The position numbers were made by a program, and so were the translations under genes. Below are positions 9,280 through 17,905 of a stretch of 64,000 nt of DNA, piece after piece. Positions within the stretch are counted from its first letter, which is position 1, and each line of letters starts with the position of its first letter. The DNA lies in assembly GCA_900104855.1 (NCBI GenBank), contig FNSS01000001.1, forward strand, positions 3,658,001 to 3,722,000, in the 5' to 3' direction. The notes beneath the pieces are model-generated. The model saw only the letters and a list, made by a program, of their open reading frames with translations, did not search any database and had not been told where the DNA came from. The stretch comes from Rhizobiales bacterium GAS188. Lineage in GTDB: Bacteria > Pseudomonadota > Alphaproteobacteria > Rhizobiales > Beijerinckiaceae.

Positions 9280-10506
9280 ATGAGGCGTGTCGTCTTGACC
9301 GGGATGGGGATCGTCTCCTCCATCGGCAACAATACCCAGGAAGTCCTGGCCTCGCTGAGAGAGGCCAAGTCCGGGATCACTTTTCAGCCCGAATATGCCG
9401 AGCGCGGCATGCGCTGCGCGGTGGCCGGCGCGCCGACGCTCAATGCCGAGGATTATGTCGATCGCCGCGCCATGCGCTTCCATGGCGGCGGCACGGCCTG
9501 GAACCATGTGGCGATGGATCAGGCGATCCGCGATTCCGGGCTCGAGCCGCATGAGGTGTCGCATGAGCGCACCGGGATCATCATGGGCTCGGGCGGCCCT
9601 TCGACCCGCGCCATGGTCGCTTCGATCGACAAGTTCCGCGAGACGCATTCGACGAAGCGCGTCGGGCCTTTCGCGGTGCCGAAGACCATGAGCTCCACGG
9701 CCTCGGCGACGCTCGCCACCTGGTTCAAGATCAAGGGCGTCAATTATTCGATATCCTCGGCCTGCGCGACCTCGGTGCATTGCGTCGGCAATGCCTATGA
9801 GACGATCCAGATCGGCAAGCAGGACATCATCTTCGCGGGCGGCTGCGAGGAGCTCGACTGGACCTTGTCGGCCCTGTTCGACGCCATGGGCGCGATGTCG
9901 ACGAAGTACAACGGCACCCCGGAACAGGCCTCGCGCGCCTTCGACAAGAACCGCGACGGCTTCGTGATCGCCGGCGGGGCGGGCGTGCTGGTGCTCGAGG
10001 AGCTCGAACATGCCAAGGCCCGCGGAGCCCGCATCTATGGCGAGATCACCGGCTATGGGGCGAATTCGGACGGCTACGATATGGTCCAGCCCTCGGGCGA
10101 GGGGGCGGTGCGCTGCATGCGCATGGCCATGGCCAATCTGAAGGAGCCGATCGACTACATCAATCCGCACGCGACCTCGACGCCCATCGGCGATCTGCGC
10201 GAGGTCGAGGCGATGCGCGAGGTCTTCGGGCGTGGCGAGAAATGCCCGAAAATCTCCGCCACCAAGTCGCTGACCGGCCATTCGCTCGGCGCCACCGGCG
10301 TGCAGGAGGCCATTTACTGCTTGCTGATGATGAATAACCGCTTCATCTGCAAGAGCGCCCATATCGACGAGATGGACGCCGATTTCGCCGACATGCCGAT
10401 CGTCACCACCCGCATCGACAACGCCAAGATGGATTGCGTCATGTCGAACTCCTTCGGTTTCGGCGGCACGAACGCGACAATCATTTTGCAACGATATGAT
10501 GGTTAA
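9280..10506 (+). CDS. fabB: 3-oxoacyl-[ACP] synthase I FabB
   Basis: A 408-residue condensing enzyme that elongates cis-3-decenoyl-ACP in unsaturated fatty acid synthesis. The thiolase-fold triad is visible: nucleophile Cys in SSACATSVH, His in [12 protein letters not shown] and His in [12 protein letters not shown]. The C terminus [14 protein letters not shown] is typical. It follows fabA after about 155 bp, a larger gap than usual in an operon. The gap includes CCTATATATTGTG near 9168-9180, so an internal promoter is possible. Confidence 0.96.
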   Translation: MRRVVLTGMGIVSSIGNNTQEVLASLREAKSGITFQPEYAERGMRCAVAGAPTLNAEDYVDRRAMRFHGGGTAWNHVAMDQAIRDSGLEPHEVSHERTGIIMGSGGPSTRAMVASIDKFRETHSTKRVGPFAVPKTMSSTASATLATWFKIKGVNYSISSACATSVHCVGNAYETIQIGKQDIIFAGGCEELDWTLSALFDAMGAMSTKYNGTPEQASRAFDKNRDGFVIAGGAGVLVLEELEHAKARGARIYGEITGYGANSDGYDMVQPSGEGAVRCMRMAMANLKEPIDYINPHATSTPIGDLREVEAMREVFGRGEKCPKISATKSLTGHSLGATGVQEAIYCLLMMNNRFICKSAHIDEMDADFADMPIVTTRIDNAKMDCVMSNSFGFGGTNATIILQRYDG

Positions 10507-10682
10507 TGTCTTCGTCCTGCGCGTGATCTTGCCAAGCCGCAGCTTTTGACCGGCGAGATCGCGCGAAAGATCGAGATTGCGAGCATGGTCTGCGGAAGCG
10601 GCATCCGCTCCTGCAGATCATGGCCTAGGGAAAGATACGCTCCTGGAATGGGACGAAACTCCGTCAATTGGGAATATTTGTC

Positions 10683-11621
10683 ATGGACAACGCCGATTTG
10701 TCCTCGGCCGTGCTCGCCCGCAAGAACGGCTCGTCCGTGAACGCGAGCGGCGAGCACTCAGGTCCGGCGCCCTTGCGCGGCGCAGGACTGATGCAGGGCA
10801 AGCGCGGCCTCATCATGGGCGTCGCCAATGATCACTCGATCGCCTGGGGCATCGCCAAGACGTTACATGCCCATGGCGCGGCGCTCGCCTTCACCTATCA
10901 GGGCAATGCTCTGGGAAAGAGGGTGAGCCCGCTCGCGGCCTCGCTCGGCTCGCACATCCTCGAGCCTTGCGACGTCGAGGATGCCGCCTCGGTCGATGCC
11001 CTGTTCGCGCGCATCGGGGAGGAATGGGGCGGGCTCGACTTCGTCGTGCATGCCATCGCCTTCTCCGACAAGAACGAGCTCAAGGGGCGCTACGCCGACA
11101 CGACGCGCGAGAATTTTACGCGCACCATGCTGATTTCCTGCTTCTCCTTCACCGAGATCGCCCGCCGCGCGGCGAAGCTCATGGGGCGAGGCGGCTCGCT
11201 GCTCACCCTTACCTATGACGGCTCGAACCGGGTGATGCCGAACTACAACGTCATGGGGGTGGCCAAGGCCGCGCTCGAGGCCTCGGTGCGCTATCTCGCG
11301 GCCGATTTCGGTCCGGTCGGCATTCGCGTCAATGCCATTTCGGCCGGCCCGGTGCGCACTTTGGCGGGGGCGGGCATCACCGATGCGCGCCTGATGTTCA
11401 ATTTCCAGAAGCGGCATGCGCCGTTGCGCCGCTCGGTTTCCATCGAGGAGATCGGCAATGCCGGCCTGTATCTCATCTCCGACCTGTCGAGCGGCGTCAC
11501 CGGAGAGATCCATTATGTGGATTCCGGCTATAATATCGTGTCGATGCCGCATCCGGAGGCCTTGAAGACGGTGGATGCGGCCGAAGCCGCCGCCGAATCC
11601 TCGAGCGAGCCGACCGGCTGA
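10683..11621 (+). CDS. fabI: Enoyl-[ACP] reductase (NADH) FabI
   Basis: An SDR-fold enoyl-ACP reductase completing the elongation cycle. The cofactor motif is GKRGLIMGVANDHSIAWGIA, and the catalytic Tyr and Lys are in NYNVMGVAK (Tyr-x6-Lys). The core matches FabI of about 270 residues. The chosen start gives about 32 extra residues before LMQGKRG; an internal start at 10791 would give a conventional length, and a further in-frame ATG lies at 10668. None has a strong Shine-Dalgarno. FabI is the triclosan/isoniazid-type target enzyme. It follows fabB by about 175 bp in the same direction. Confidence 0.94.
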   Translation: MDNADLSSAVLARKNGSSVNASGEHSGPAPLRGAGLMQGKRGLIMGVANDHSIAWGIAKTLHAHGAALAFTYQGNALGKRVSPLAASLGSHILEPCDVEDAASVDALFARIGEEWGGLDFVVHAIAFSDKNELKGRYADTTRENFTRTMLISCFSFTEIARRAAKLMGRGGSLLTLTYDGSNRVMPNYNVMGVAKAALEASVRYLAADFGPVGIRVNAISAGPVRTLAGAGITDARLMFNFQKRHAPLRRSVSIEEIGNAGLYLISDLSSGVTGEIHYVDSGYNIVSMPHPEALKTVDAAEAAAESSSEPTG

Positions 11622-11744
11622 GCACAAAGCCCGCCGGCGTTCGGTCGTCGTTCAGGTCGCGCAGTCGATCATGGGGTCCGACGCCGCCTTGATGGCGCGG
11701 CAGCCTTGTTAGCTCGGATTGTCGACTTGCATGATGGGAGCCGC

Positions 11745-12092
11745 ATGAATCTCGGACAGGGATCGCTCCGGCTGTTTCTGGTGGTGTTCGTCGCCTGGAG
11801 CGTGTTCTGCGGCGTCAATATCGCGGCGCGTGAGATCGGGCGCGCCGACCAGGCCTATGCGGCCGATTGCCAGATCCGCAAGCAGACCATCGCTCAGTTC
11901 GACCTGCAGAAATGCCTGGACGACCCCGGCGCCGCGATCCGCAAGCGCGATCAAGCTCTCGCCAATGTCCAGCTCTGGTTCCTGGATGGCGGCTACCTGT
12001 TCTGGCTCATCCCGCCTTTCCTGATCACCGCCGTCTCGGTGATCCTCATCGCGGCCGGCGGCTTCGTCTATCGGGGCTTCACGGCCGAATGA
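11745..12092 (+). CDS. Small two-helix membrane protein of unknown function
   Basis: A 115-residue protein with two hydrophobic segments, about residues 8-24 (SLRLFLVVFVAWSVFCGVNI) and 78-103 (LFWLIPPFLITAVSVILIAA). The hydrophilic loop between them has two cysteines (ADCQIRKQ and LQKCLDD). GGGAG at 11736-11740 lies just before the chosen ATG. I do not recognise the family. It follows fabI by about 120 bp in the same direction but nothing links it to lipid synthesis. Confidence 0.7.
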   Translation: MNLGQGSLRLFLVVFVAWSVFCGVNIAAREIGRADQAYAADCQIRKQTIAQFDLQKCLDDPGAAIRKRDQALANVQLWFLDGGYLFWLIPPFLITAVSVILIAAGGFVYRGFTAE

Positions 12093-12171
12093 GGCTCGGC
12101 AAAGCCTCTCCGTTTCCTCCCCCTGCAAAGAGGGAGGATAAAGGCGGGTGTCAAAATCGGGTGGGGGGCGG

Positions 12172-12714
12172 TCAGGTCTCGACGTCGGTGACCAGCACGG
12201 TCACGGCGCGGCGGTTCTGCGACCAGCAGGAGAGGTCGTCGCAGGACTTGACCTTGCGTTTCGCCTCATTGCCGAAGGATTTCGCCTTCAGACGGGTCGC
12301 GGGGATCCCCTTGGCGGCAAGATAGGATGCCACCGCGTCGGCGCGCTTGGCGCCGAGCTGCATATTGAACTGGGCACTGCCTTTCTCGTCGGCGAAGCCT
12401 TCGACCTTGATCCTGTAGGCCGTATAGGTCGACAACCAGGCGGCCTGATTGTCGAGCGTGGTCTTGGCCGTGTCGTCGAGCGCCGCCGAGTTTTCGGTGA
12501 AATAGACGCGCCGCCCGACATTGACGATGAAATCCTCGTTCGAACCCGGCGGCACATTGAGCCCGGCTCCGGCGGGAGCATCATTGGCAGTCGATTTCGG
12601 CGGCGCCAAGTCTGACGCGCAGCCCGCCAGCCCCAACAGCATCGCCAACGCAACCCAGTGCCCGACCTTGCCGAAACTCCCAGTCGCTCCAACCATGAGC
12701 CTCATCCCCTTCAA
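12172..12714 (-). CDS. Pal-like OmpA-family lipoprotein
   Basis: A 180-residue lipoprotein with a signal ending in the lipobox LLGLAGC (Cys near residue 32) and a C-terminal OmpA-like peptidoglycan-binding domain. Recognisable Pal wording includes VNVGRRVYFTENSAALDD, VEGFADEKGSAQFNMQLGAKRA and CDDLSCWSQNRRAVTV; the Asp and Arg that bind diaminopimelate are in place. In most proteobacteria pal sits in the tol-pal operon. Here no tol gene is nearby, so this is either an isolated or a second Pal. It anchors the outer membrane to the cell wall. The next gene upstream on the strand, an L,D-transpeptidase, also acts on peptidoglycan. Confidence 0.85.
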   Translation of the reverse strand: MKGMRLMVGATGSFGKVGHWVALAMLLGLAGCASDLAPPKSTANDAPAGAGLNVPPGSNEDFIVNVGRRVYFTENSAALDDTAKTTLDNQAAWLSTYTAYRIKVEGFADEKGSAQFNMQLGAKRADAVASYLAAKGIPATRLKAKSFGNEAKRKVKSCDDLSCWSQNRRAVTVLVTDVET

Positions 12715-12748
12715 CTTCCCAGCCGATGAATGCGTGCGCTTATTGCGA

Positions 12749-13396
12749 TCAGGCCAGATGCTCGAGCACCAGGACCTTGGTGCCGACCGGCGTGCGCTGG
12801 AACAGGTCGATCACATGCTCGGGCAGCATTCTGATGCAGCCGCTCGACACATCCGAACCGATGCTCCATGGCTCGACCGTGCCGTGCAGGCGGTAATCGA
12901 GATCGTGCCCGTCGCGATAGAGATACATGGCGCGGGGGCCGAGCGGATTGTCGGGGCCGCCATTCATATGGCGGGGCAATTCGGGACGCCGTGCCAGCAT
13001 TTCGGGCGGCGGAGTCCAGCCCGGCCAGACGGCTTTGCGGTCGACCTCGGCGCGGCCGTACCATTTGAAGCCTTCCTTGCCGACGCCAACGCCGTAGCGC
13101 AGCGCCGTGTTGTTCTCGAAGGCGACGTAGAGGAAATGCGCCTTGGTATCGACGACGATCGTGCCCGGCTGCTCGTTATGGACATAGTTGACGAGCTGCT
13201 TGCGCCAGACCGGATCGATATGCGCCATGTTGGTGCGCCGATAGACATAGCCGCCGTCTTGCGCGGTGCCGGCGAAATAGGCCGCCTCGTTGTCTTGGGC
13301 AAAAGCTCGAGAGACAAAGGCTTCAGAGGACGTTGTTGCCGCATAGGCCGCCGGCGCCAAAGCCAGCATATGTCTGCGTGTCAGCGACATCACCAA
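12749..13396 (-). CDS. L,D-transpeptidase (YkuD family), exported
   Basis: A 215-residue exported enzyme. The N terminus has LTRRHMLALAPAAYA, a twin-arginine-like or Sec signal. The YkuD catalytic domain starts at GTIVVDTKAHFLYV and contains the active-site block HGTVEPWSIGSDVSSGCIRM, where the His and the Cys of SSGCIRM are the catalytic residues. It forms 3-3 peptidoglycan crosslinks or attaches outer-membrane proteins to the wall. It is directly upstream of the Pal-like gene (34 nt), suggesting an envelope pair. Confidence 0.92.
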   Translation of the reverse strand: MVMSLTRRHMLALAPAAYAATTSSEAFVSRAFAQDNEAAYFAGTAQDGGYVYRRTNMAHIDPVWRKQLVNYVHNEQPGTIVVDTKAHFLYVAFENNTALRYGVGVGKEGFKWYGRAEVDRKAVWPGWTPPPEMLARRPELPRHMNGGPDNPLGPRAMYLYRDGHDLDYRLHGTVEPWSIGSDVSSGCIRMLPEHVIDLFQRTPVGTKVLVLEHLA

Positions 13397-13521
13397 AACC
13401 TCCCCTCATGCGGCTCCGACAAGGCGACGCCGCTCCATCGATCGACCCAGCTCGCAGCGGGCTCTTCTCCCAAGCCCAAGGAAGCGTAGCGGATTTCATT
13501 TGGGCTGGCCAGTCGCCGGGC

Positions 13522-14439
13522 TTAACCGGCGCTGCGTTGTCCCGCCGGCACCGCGATCTCCGCCAGATGCACCACCTGGCCCTCGCGTGCGCAGAAGGAG
13601 CCCGGCAAGGCCTTTTGCAGCGCCGCCTCCATATGGGCGAGCTTGACGTCGTCGTAATACGGGTTGTGGTGGAAGGCCGCCAGCCGCCCGGCCCCGGCCG
13701 CGGCGCAGAGCGCCAAGCCCGCCTCGATGGTCGAATGGCCCCAGCCCTTGCAAGGCGGATAATCCTCGACCGTGAAGGTCGTGTCGTAGATCACCAGATC
13801 ACAGCCGCGCACGAAATCCACGATATCCGGCTCAGGCGTCGGCCCGGCATGCTCGAAATCGCTGATATAGGCGAGAGCGCGCCCGCCGTAATCGAAGCGA
13901 TAGCCGGTGGCGCCGCCCGGATGACGCAAAGGCGTGGTGCGCACCGTCGAGCCGTCCTCGAAGCTCAGCGTCTCGCCGGCCTTGAAGCCTACGAAGTCGA
14001 CATTATTCCTTGCCTGGTGGTCGAGCTCGATCGGAAAGAGCGGCGGCCCGAACAGCTTGCGCAGCGCCGCCTCGGGCGTTTCTCCCCCGAGATTCCCGGC
14101 ATGGACGCGGATATGCCGTGACGGATCCCAGAGCGGCGCGAAGAAGGGCAAGCCGATGATGTGATCCTGGTGCAGATGGCTGAGAAGAATGTCGAAGGAG
14201 CGCTCGGGCGTGCCGGCAAGCACGTCGCCGAGCCCGATGATGCCGCTGCCCGCATCGATGATGAACAGCCGCCCATTCACCCTGACCTCGACGCAGGCCG
14301 TGTTGCCGCCATAGATCAGCGTGCCGGGGCCGGGGACCGGGATCGTGCCGCGCACGCCGAAAAAGCGCACCGCGAGGCCCGACGCCGCAATGGGCGGGAT
14401 GTCGAGGCGACCTGGCATGCGCGCGTCCATCTTGCCCAT
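13522..14439 (-). CDS. MBL-fold metallohydrolase (RNase Z/phosphodiesterase-like)
   Basis: A protein of about 305 residues with the metallo-beta-lactamase fold. The metal motif is LSHLHQDHIIGLPFF (HxHxDH), with a later His in LRHPGGATGYRF, Asp in YISDFEHAGP and His in GWGHSTIEAGL. The lone domain with FFGVRGTIPVPG at the start places it with the phosphodiesterase/RNase Z-like cluster, not with beta-lactamases. The start at 14439 follows the upstream stop by 10 nt; a longer frame would overlap the cNMP gene. It is the last gene of a three-gene minus-strand operon. A cyclic nucleotide phosphodiesterase role beside a cNMP-binding protein is tempting but only inference. Confidence 0.85.
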   Translation of the reverse strand: MGKMDARMPGRLDIPPIAASGLAVRFFGVRGTIPVPGPGTLIYGGNTACVEVRVNGRLFIIDAGSGIIGLGDVLAGTPERSFDILLSHLHQDHIIGLPFFAPLWDPSRHIRVHAGNLGGETPEAALRKLFGPPLFPIELDHQARNNVDFVGFKAGETLSFEDGSTVRTTPLRHPGGATGYRFDYGGRALAYISDFEHAGPTPEPDIVDFVRGCDLVIYDTTFTVEDYPPCKGWGHSTIEAGLALCAAAGAGRLAAFHHNPYYDDVKLAHMEAALQKALPGSFCAREGQVVHLAEIAVPAGQRSAG

Positions 14440-14449
14440 GATCGTGTCT

Positions 14450-14902
14450 CTACCTCGTGACGGCAAGCAGCTTGGCATTGGTGGCGTCGAGACGCCGGGC
14501 GAGGTCGCGCATCACCGCGACCGACATTTGCGGGAATTGCCGCAGCATGTCGAAGAAGACCTCGCGCCCGATCTTGAGCGCAACCACATGGCAGGCGGCC
14601 TCTATAGTGGCCGAGCGCGGCTGATCGCAGAGCACGCCCATCTCGCCGACGATCGCGCCGGCGCCGAGCTCGGCGACCTTGATGCGCTCGCGCCCGGCAT
14701 CCAGCCCCTCGAGCCAGACCTCGACCTTGCCTTCGACGATGACATAGGTGGAATCGGAGATCTCGTGCTGGCGGAACAGCACGTCGCCCTTGTCATAGGA
14801 GAGCCGGTCGCTGGTGAAGGCGAGCAGCTTCAGCTTGGCAGGATCGATCTCGCGAAACATCGAGACCTGCCGCAGCGATTGCACTTCCGTTTCGATCGTC
14901 AT
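14450..14902 (-). CDS. Cyclic nucleotide-binding domain protein (stand-alone cNMP domain)
   Basis: A 150-residue protein that is essentially one cyclic-nucleotide-binding beta-roll. The phosphate-binding cassette VGEMGVLCDQPRSATIEA keeps the Gly-Glu and the Arg that contacts the cyclic phosphate, so ligand binding looks intact. There is no helix-turn-helix, so it is not a CRP-type transcription factor. Its ATG overlaps the stop of the ABC-like gene by 4 nt, implying coupled translation and probably a joint complex. I infer a regulatory subunit; a cyclase is encoded at 3219-4256 but no direct link is shown. Confidence 0.88.
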   Translation of the reverse strand: MTIETEVQSLRQVSMFREIDPAKLKLLAFTSDRLSYDKGDVLFRQHEISDSTYVIVEGKVEVWLEGLDAGRERIKVAELGAGAIVGEMGVLCDQPRSATIEAACHVVALKIGREVFFDMLRQFPQMSVAVMRDLARRLDATNAKLLAVTR

Positions 14903-17670
14903 TCGGCCACCTGCGCCTGAACGGCGCCCTCATCTTCTCGCCCGCTTTCGGGTGTTCGCCGCGACCGGGACCCGGCCTGCGCCTCGTTCTCCCCCGGGGG
15001 TATCGCCTCCTCGCCACGGTCGATGCGCGCTACGCGCCCCTTGTCGAAGGTGACCTTCAGCTCGCGCCGGCCGACATCGTCGAGGCCGGGCAGGGCGGTG
15101 ATCAGGGTGCGGCCCTCGAATTCCTTGATCAGCCGCTCGAAGATCACCTTGGCCTCCATGGACTGGAAGGCATGCAGCGCATCGTCCAGGATGAAAATCT
15201 TCGGGTTCTTGATCAGGCAGCGCGCCAGATCGACCGCGGCGCGCTGGCGCGGGAACAGCAGGCGGCCATGCGGACCCACCTGGTAGTCGAGGCCGATGCG
15301 ATACACGGTGTCCAGGAGGCCGCTCTCGGCGAGTGCCGATTTGATCACCCCCGACACCGTCTCCTGGGCATTGGCGATGCCATAGGCGATGCGCCCGAAC
15401 AGCAGGTTGTCGCGCACCGGCGCCGCGCTGCAATAGCGGGCGGGATCGTAGAATTCGACCGAGCCCGCGAGCGCTTTCGGGATCATGGCGCGCAGCGCGG
15501 TGCGGGCCCGCACGATCGCCTCGCGGGTCGCATCGTCGAGCAGCCCCAGGCGGTGGCGTGGCTCGACATAGGCGAGCGCCAGCGAGATCAGCTTGTCGCG
15601 ATCGGCCGGCGTCTCGTTGCGGCGCCGCGATTTCCAGCGATTCACCACCTCCTGGAAGCCGGGCAGATCGCTTGCCGCGAAGAAGGAGAAGCGCTCATAG
15701 AGCGGGTTGCCTGGCTGCACGCCGGCGAAGATCTCGAGCATCATCTCGGCGAGCCTGACGCCGATCGCCGGCAAGGTGGCGGAGAGGCCGTCGCCTTCGA
15801 TCACCTTGCGCACATAGGGGTTGGCGGCAAGATTATGCTCGGCGAAGGTGTCGCCCACCGGCACGCCGAACAGGAGATTTTCCCCGATCGTGGCGTTCGA
15901 GTTGAAGCGCGCCGGGTCGAAGGGCTCGACCAGCCGTGACTTGCTCTCCTCGGTGAGCTTTTTCCAGATGGCCTGGCGCACCGCGACGAAGCGCTGGCCG
16001 AGCTCGTCCTCGGCGGAGGCCCTGATCTTGCCCAGAAGGCCGAGCCGATAAATGTCCTCGTCGAAGCCGAGCAGCCCGAAAAGCTCGAGGATGCGCCGGT
16101 CGAGATCGGCCGCGTCCTTGACGCCGGCGGCCTCGAGGTCGAGCCACTCATCGCTCGGCGCCTCGAGCGGATTGCCGCTGCGCTTGGCTTCATTCAGGCG
16201 CTGCGCCTCCTCCTTCGACCAGGGCGGAGCGGGCAGGGCCGGCGGCTTGCGGCGCAGCGAATAGACCACATTCTCGCGGATCGAGCCCGGGAACAGCACC
16301 GGCTCGGCCCCCGAATAGGCCATGACGCGCGCCAGGGCGCCCGAGCGCAGATGGGCTATGTCCTGGCCGTTCAGGCGGATCGAGCCCTTCCATTGCGTGA
16401 TCTGATGGGCAATGGCGCGCGCCACGATCTCGCCGCCGCCGCCTGGTGGCCCGGCGAGCGCCACATGGCCCGGCCGGTCGATCGAGAAGGCGATGTTCTC
16501 GACGAGCGGCGAGCCGTGCTGATCGGCGACCGACAGGCCGTCGATCGTGATCTTGACGGGGTTCGCCGGGTCGGTCGGAGGAGCGAGCTCCTCGCCCTCC
16601 TCCGGCTCGTCGACATCGAATTGCTGGATGATCTGCTCGTATTTGACCGAGACGTCGTTGCGCTGCTGGTCCCAGTCGATCAGCTCCTTCACCGGGGGCG
16701 GCAGGTCGCGATAGGCGGCGATCACGGCGACCAGCTGGCCGACATCGAGCTGCCCGCGCAGGGCCAGATAGCCGCCGACCGTGTAGAAGAAGAAGGGGGT
16801 CAGCTGGGCCAGAAGATTATTCAGGAACTTGACCGCGAATTTGCGATTGTAGAGGTCGAGCCTGATGAAGAACAGGCCGGAGAGCCGCGAGCCGATCTCG
16901 GAGCGCTCATAGTAATCGGTGCCATGCGCGCGGATGGCGGGCGAGCTCTCGACGATCTCACCGATGCGCCCGGCCAATTGGCGCGAGGCGATCTGGCGCC
17001 GCTTGCCGAGGCGGATCTGCTCGCGCCGCAGCATCGGGATGATGATGCCCTGCACGCCCACGATGGCGCCGGCAGCGATCCCGAGCCAGACGCTCTGCAC
17101 CAGGATATAGACGAGCGCCGTCAGCGCCTGGGTGCCGAGAAAGGCCGGCTGCACGAAGGCGTCGCCGATGAACACGCCGATCGGCTCGACCTCGTTGTTG
17201 ATCATGCTGGCGGCTTCGGCCGGCTTGATGCCGCGGACTTCCTCGGGGGCGAACCAGGTCAGCTGGCGCACCAGGTCGAAGCGCAGGCGCCGCAGCATGC
17301 GCTCGCCCATCACGCCCTTCTGCAGGTTGATGAGCCATTTGAAGCCGCCATTGATCAGCACGAGCACGAGAAACACCATGCTCAGCGCGAACAGGTAGCT
17401 GGTGCGGTCCATGTCGATGCCGCCGAACAGCTCGAAGCTGCGTCCGCCGAGGAAGTCCGGGAGCGCCAAGGTCAGCTTGAACGCCTTGATGGTCGCCGCG
17501 CCCGCCTTGAAGGCGCGCCCCTGGATCGCGTCGTTGACGATCGATTTCGGCAGGTCGAGCGACCAGAAATATAGCGGCAGCGATGCCAGCACGATCGCCA
17601 GGATGACGATCTGCTCGCGTCGGCTGTTCCGCCAGACATAGCGGAAGAAGCTCTTGTCGATCTTCGCCAC
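14899..17670 (-). CDS. ABC-exporter-like membrane protein with degenerate, internally repeated ATPase region
   Basis: A 923-residue protein. Residues 1-340 are an ABC exporter type transmembrane domain (helices near 20-37, 90-112, 175-212, 283-303). The nucleotide-binding region (about 373-890) is abnormal. The Walker A position 407-414 reads GPPGGGGE, without the Lys-Ser/Thr. The Q-loop Gln is missing (AYSGAEPVLF, 451-460). The signature is LLFPRQRAA (804-812) instead of LSGGQ. Walker B ends LDDA. The switch His is replaced in ITALPGLDD. About 330 residues are inserted between the two halves, with three copies of the post-Q-loop motif: SIRENVVY (463-470), ATIGENLLFG (593-602) and APVRDNLLFG (750-759). 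It is probably a non-hydrolysing or regulatory transporter relative. It is first in an operon with the cNMP and MBL genes. Confidence 0.85.
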   Translation of the reverse strand: MAKIDKSFFRYVWRNSRREQIVILAIVLASLPLYFWSLDLPKSIVNDAIQGRAFKAGAATIKAFKLTLALPDFLGGRSFELFGGIDMDRTSYLFALSMVFLVLVLINGGFKWLINLQKGVMGERMLRRLRFDLVRQLTWFAPEEVRGIKPAEAASMINNEVEPIGVFIGDAFVQPAFLGTQALTALVYILVQSVWLGIAAGAIVGVQGIIIPMLRREQIRLGKRRQIASRQLAGRIGEIVESSPAIRAHGTDYYERSEIGSRLSGLFFIRLDLYNRKFAVKFLNNLLAQLTPFFFYTVGGYLALRGQLDVGQLVAVIAAYRDLPPPVKELIDWDQQRNDVSVKYEQIIQQFDVDEPEEGEELAPPTDPANPVKITIDGLSVADQHGSPLVENIAFSIDRPGHVALAGPPGGGGEIVARAIAHQITQWKGSIRLNGQDIAHLRSGALARVMAYSGAEPVLFPGSIRENVVYSLRRKPPALPAPPWSKEEAQRLNEAKRSGNPLEAPSDEWLDLEAAGVKDAADLDRRILELFGLLGFDEDIYRLGLLGKIRASAEDELGQRFVAVRQAIWKKLTEESKSRLVEPFDPARFNSNATIGENLLFGVPVGDTFAEHNLAANPYVRKVIEGDGLSATLPAIGVRLAEMMLEIFAGVQPGNPLYERFSFFAASDLPGFQEVVNRWKSRRRNETPADRDKLISLALAYVEPRHRLGLLDDATREAIVRARTALRAMIPKALAGSVEFYDPARYCSAAPVRDNLLFGRIAYGIANAQETVSGVIKSALAESGLLDTVYRIGLDYQVGPHGRLLFPRQRAAVDLARCLIKNPKIFILDDALHAFQSMEAKVIFERLIKEFEGRTLITALPGLDDVGRRELKVTFDKGRVARIDRGEEAIPPGENEAQAGSRSRRTPESGREDEGAVQAQVAE

Positions 17671-17905
17671 TCGACCGCCGCCCTTCCTCGCCTCAGCCGT
17701 CCCCGGCCGATGGAATCGAGCCTTGCCTCGAAAAATCGCCCCGATGATACCGGCCTTGCCGATGTCGGTCGCGGCTACCTCCGCGGCGCCCTTCCGGCCG
17801 CCCGCGAATGCCTATATAATGCGTCAATTGGGCAAGACTGCCAAGCCAATGGGATGCCGGACCCGAAAGCACAGTGCACCCGGGCGGGCCAAGCGGGATG
17901 TCGAG

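Noticed and set aside
17654-17905. Longer N terminus for the first glycosyltransferase
   Set aside because: It would overlap the divergent ABC-like gene and has no glycosyltransferase similarity, although TATAAT at 17813-17818 suggests a promoter there instead.
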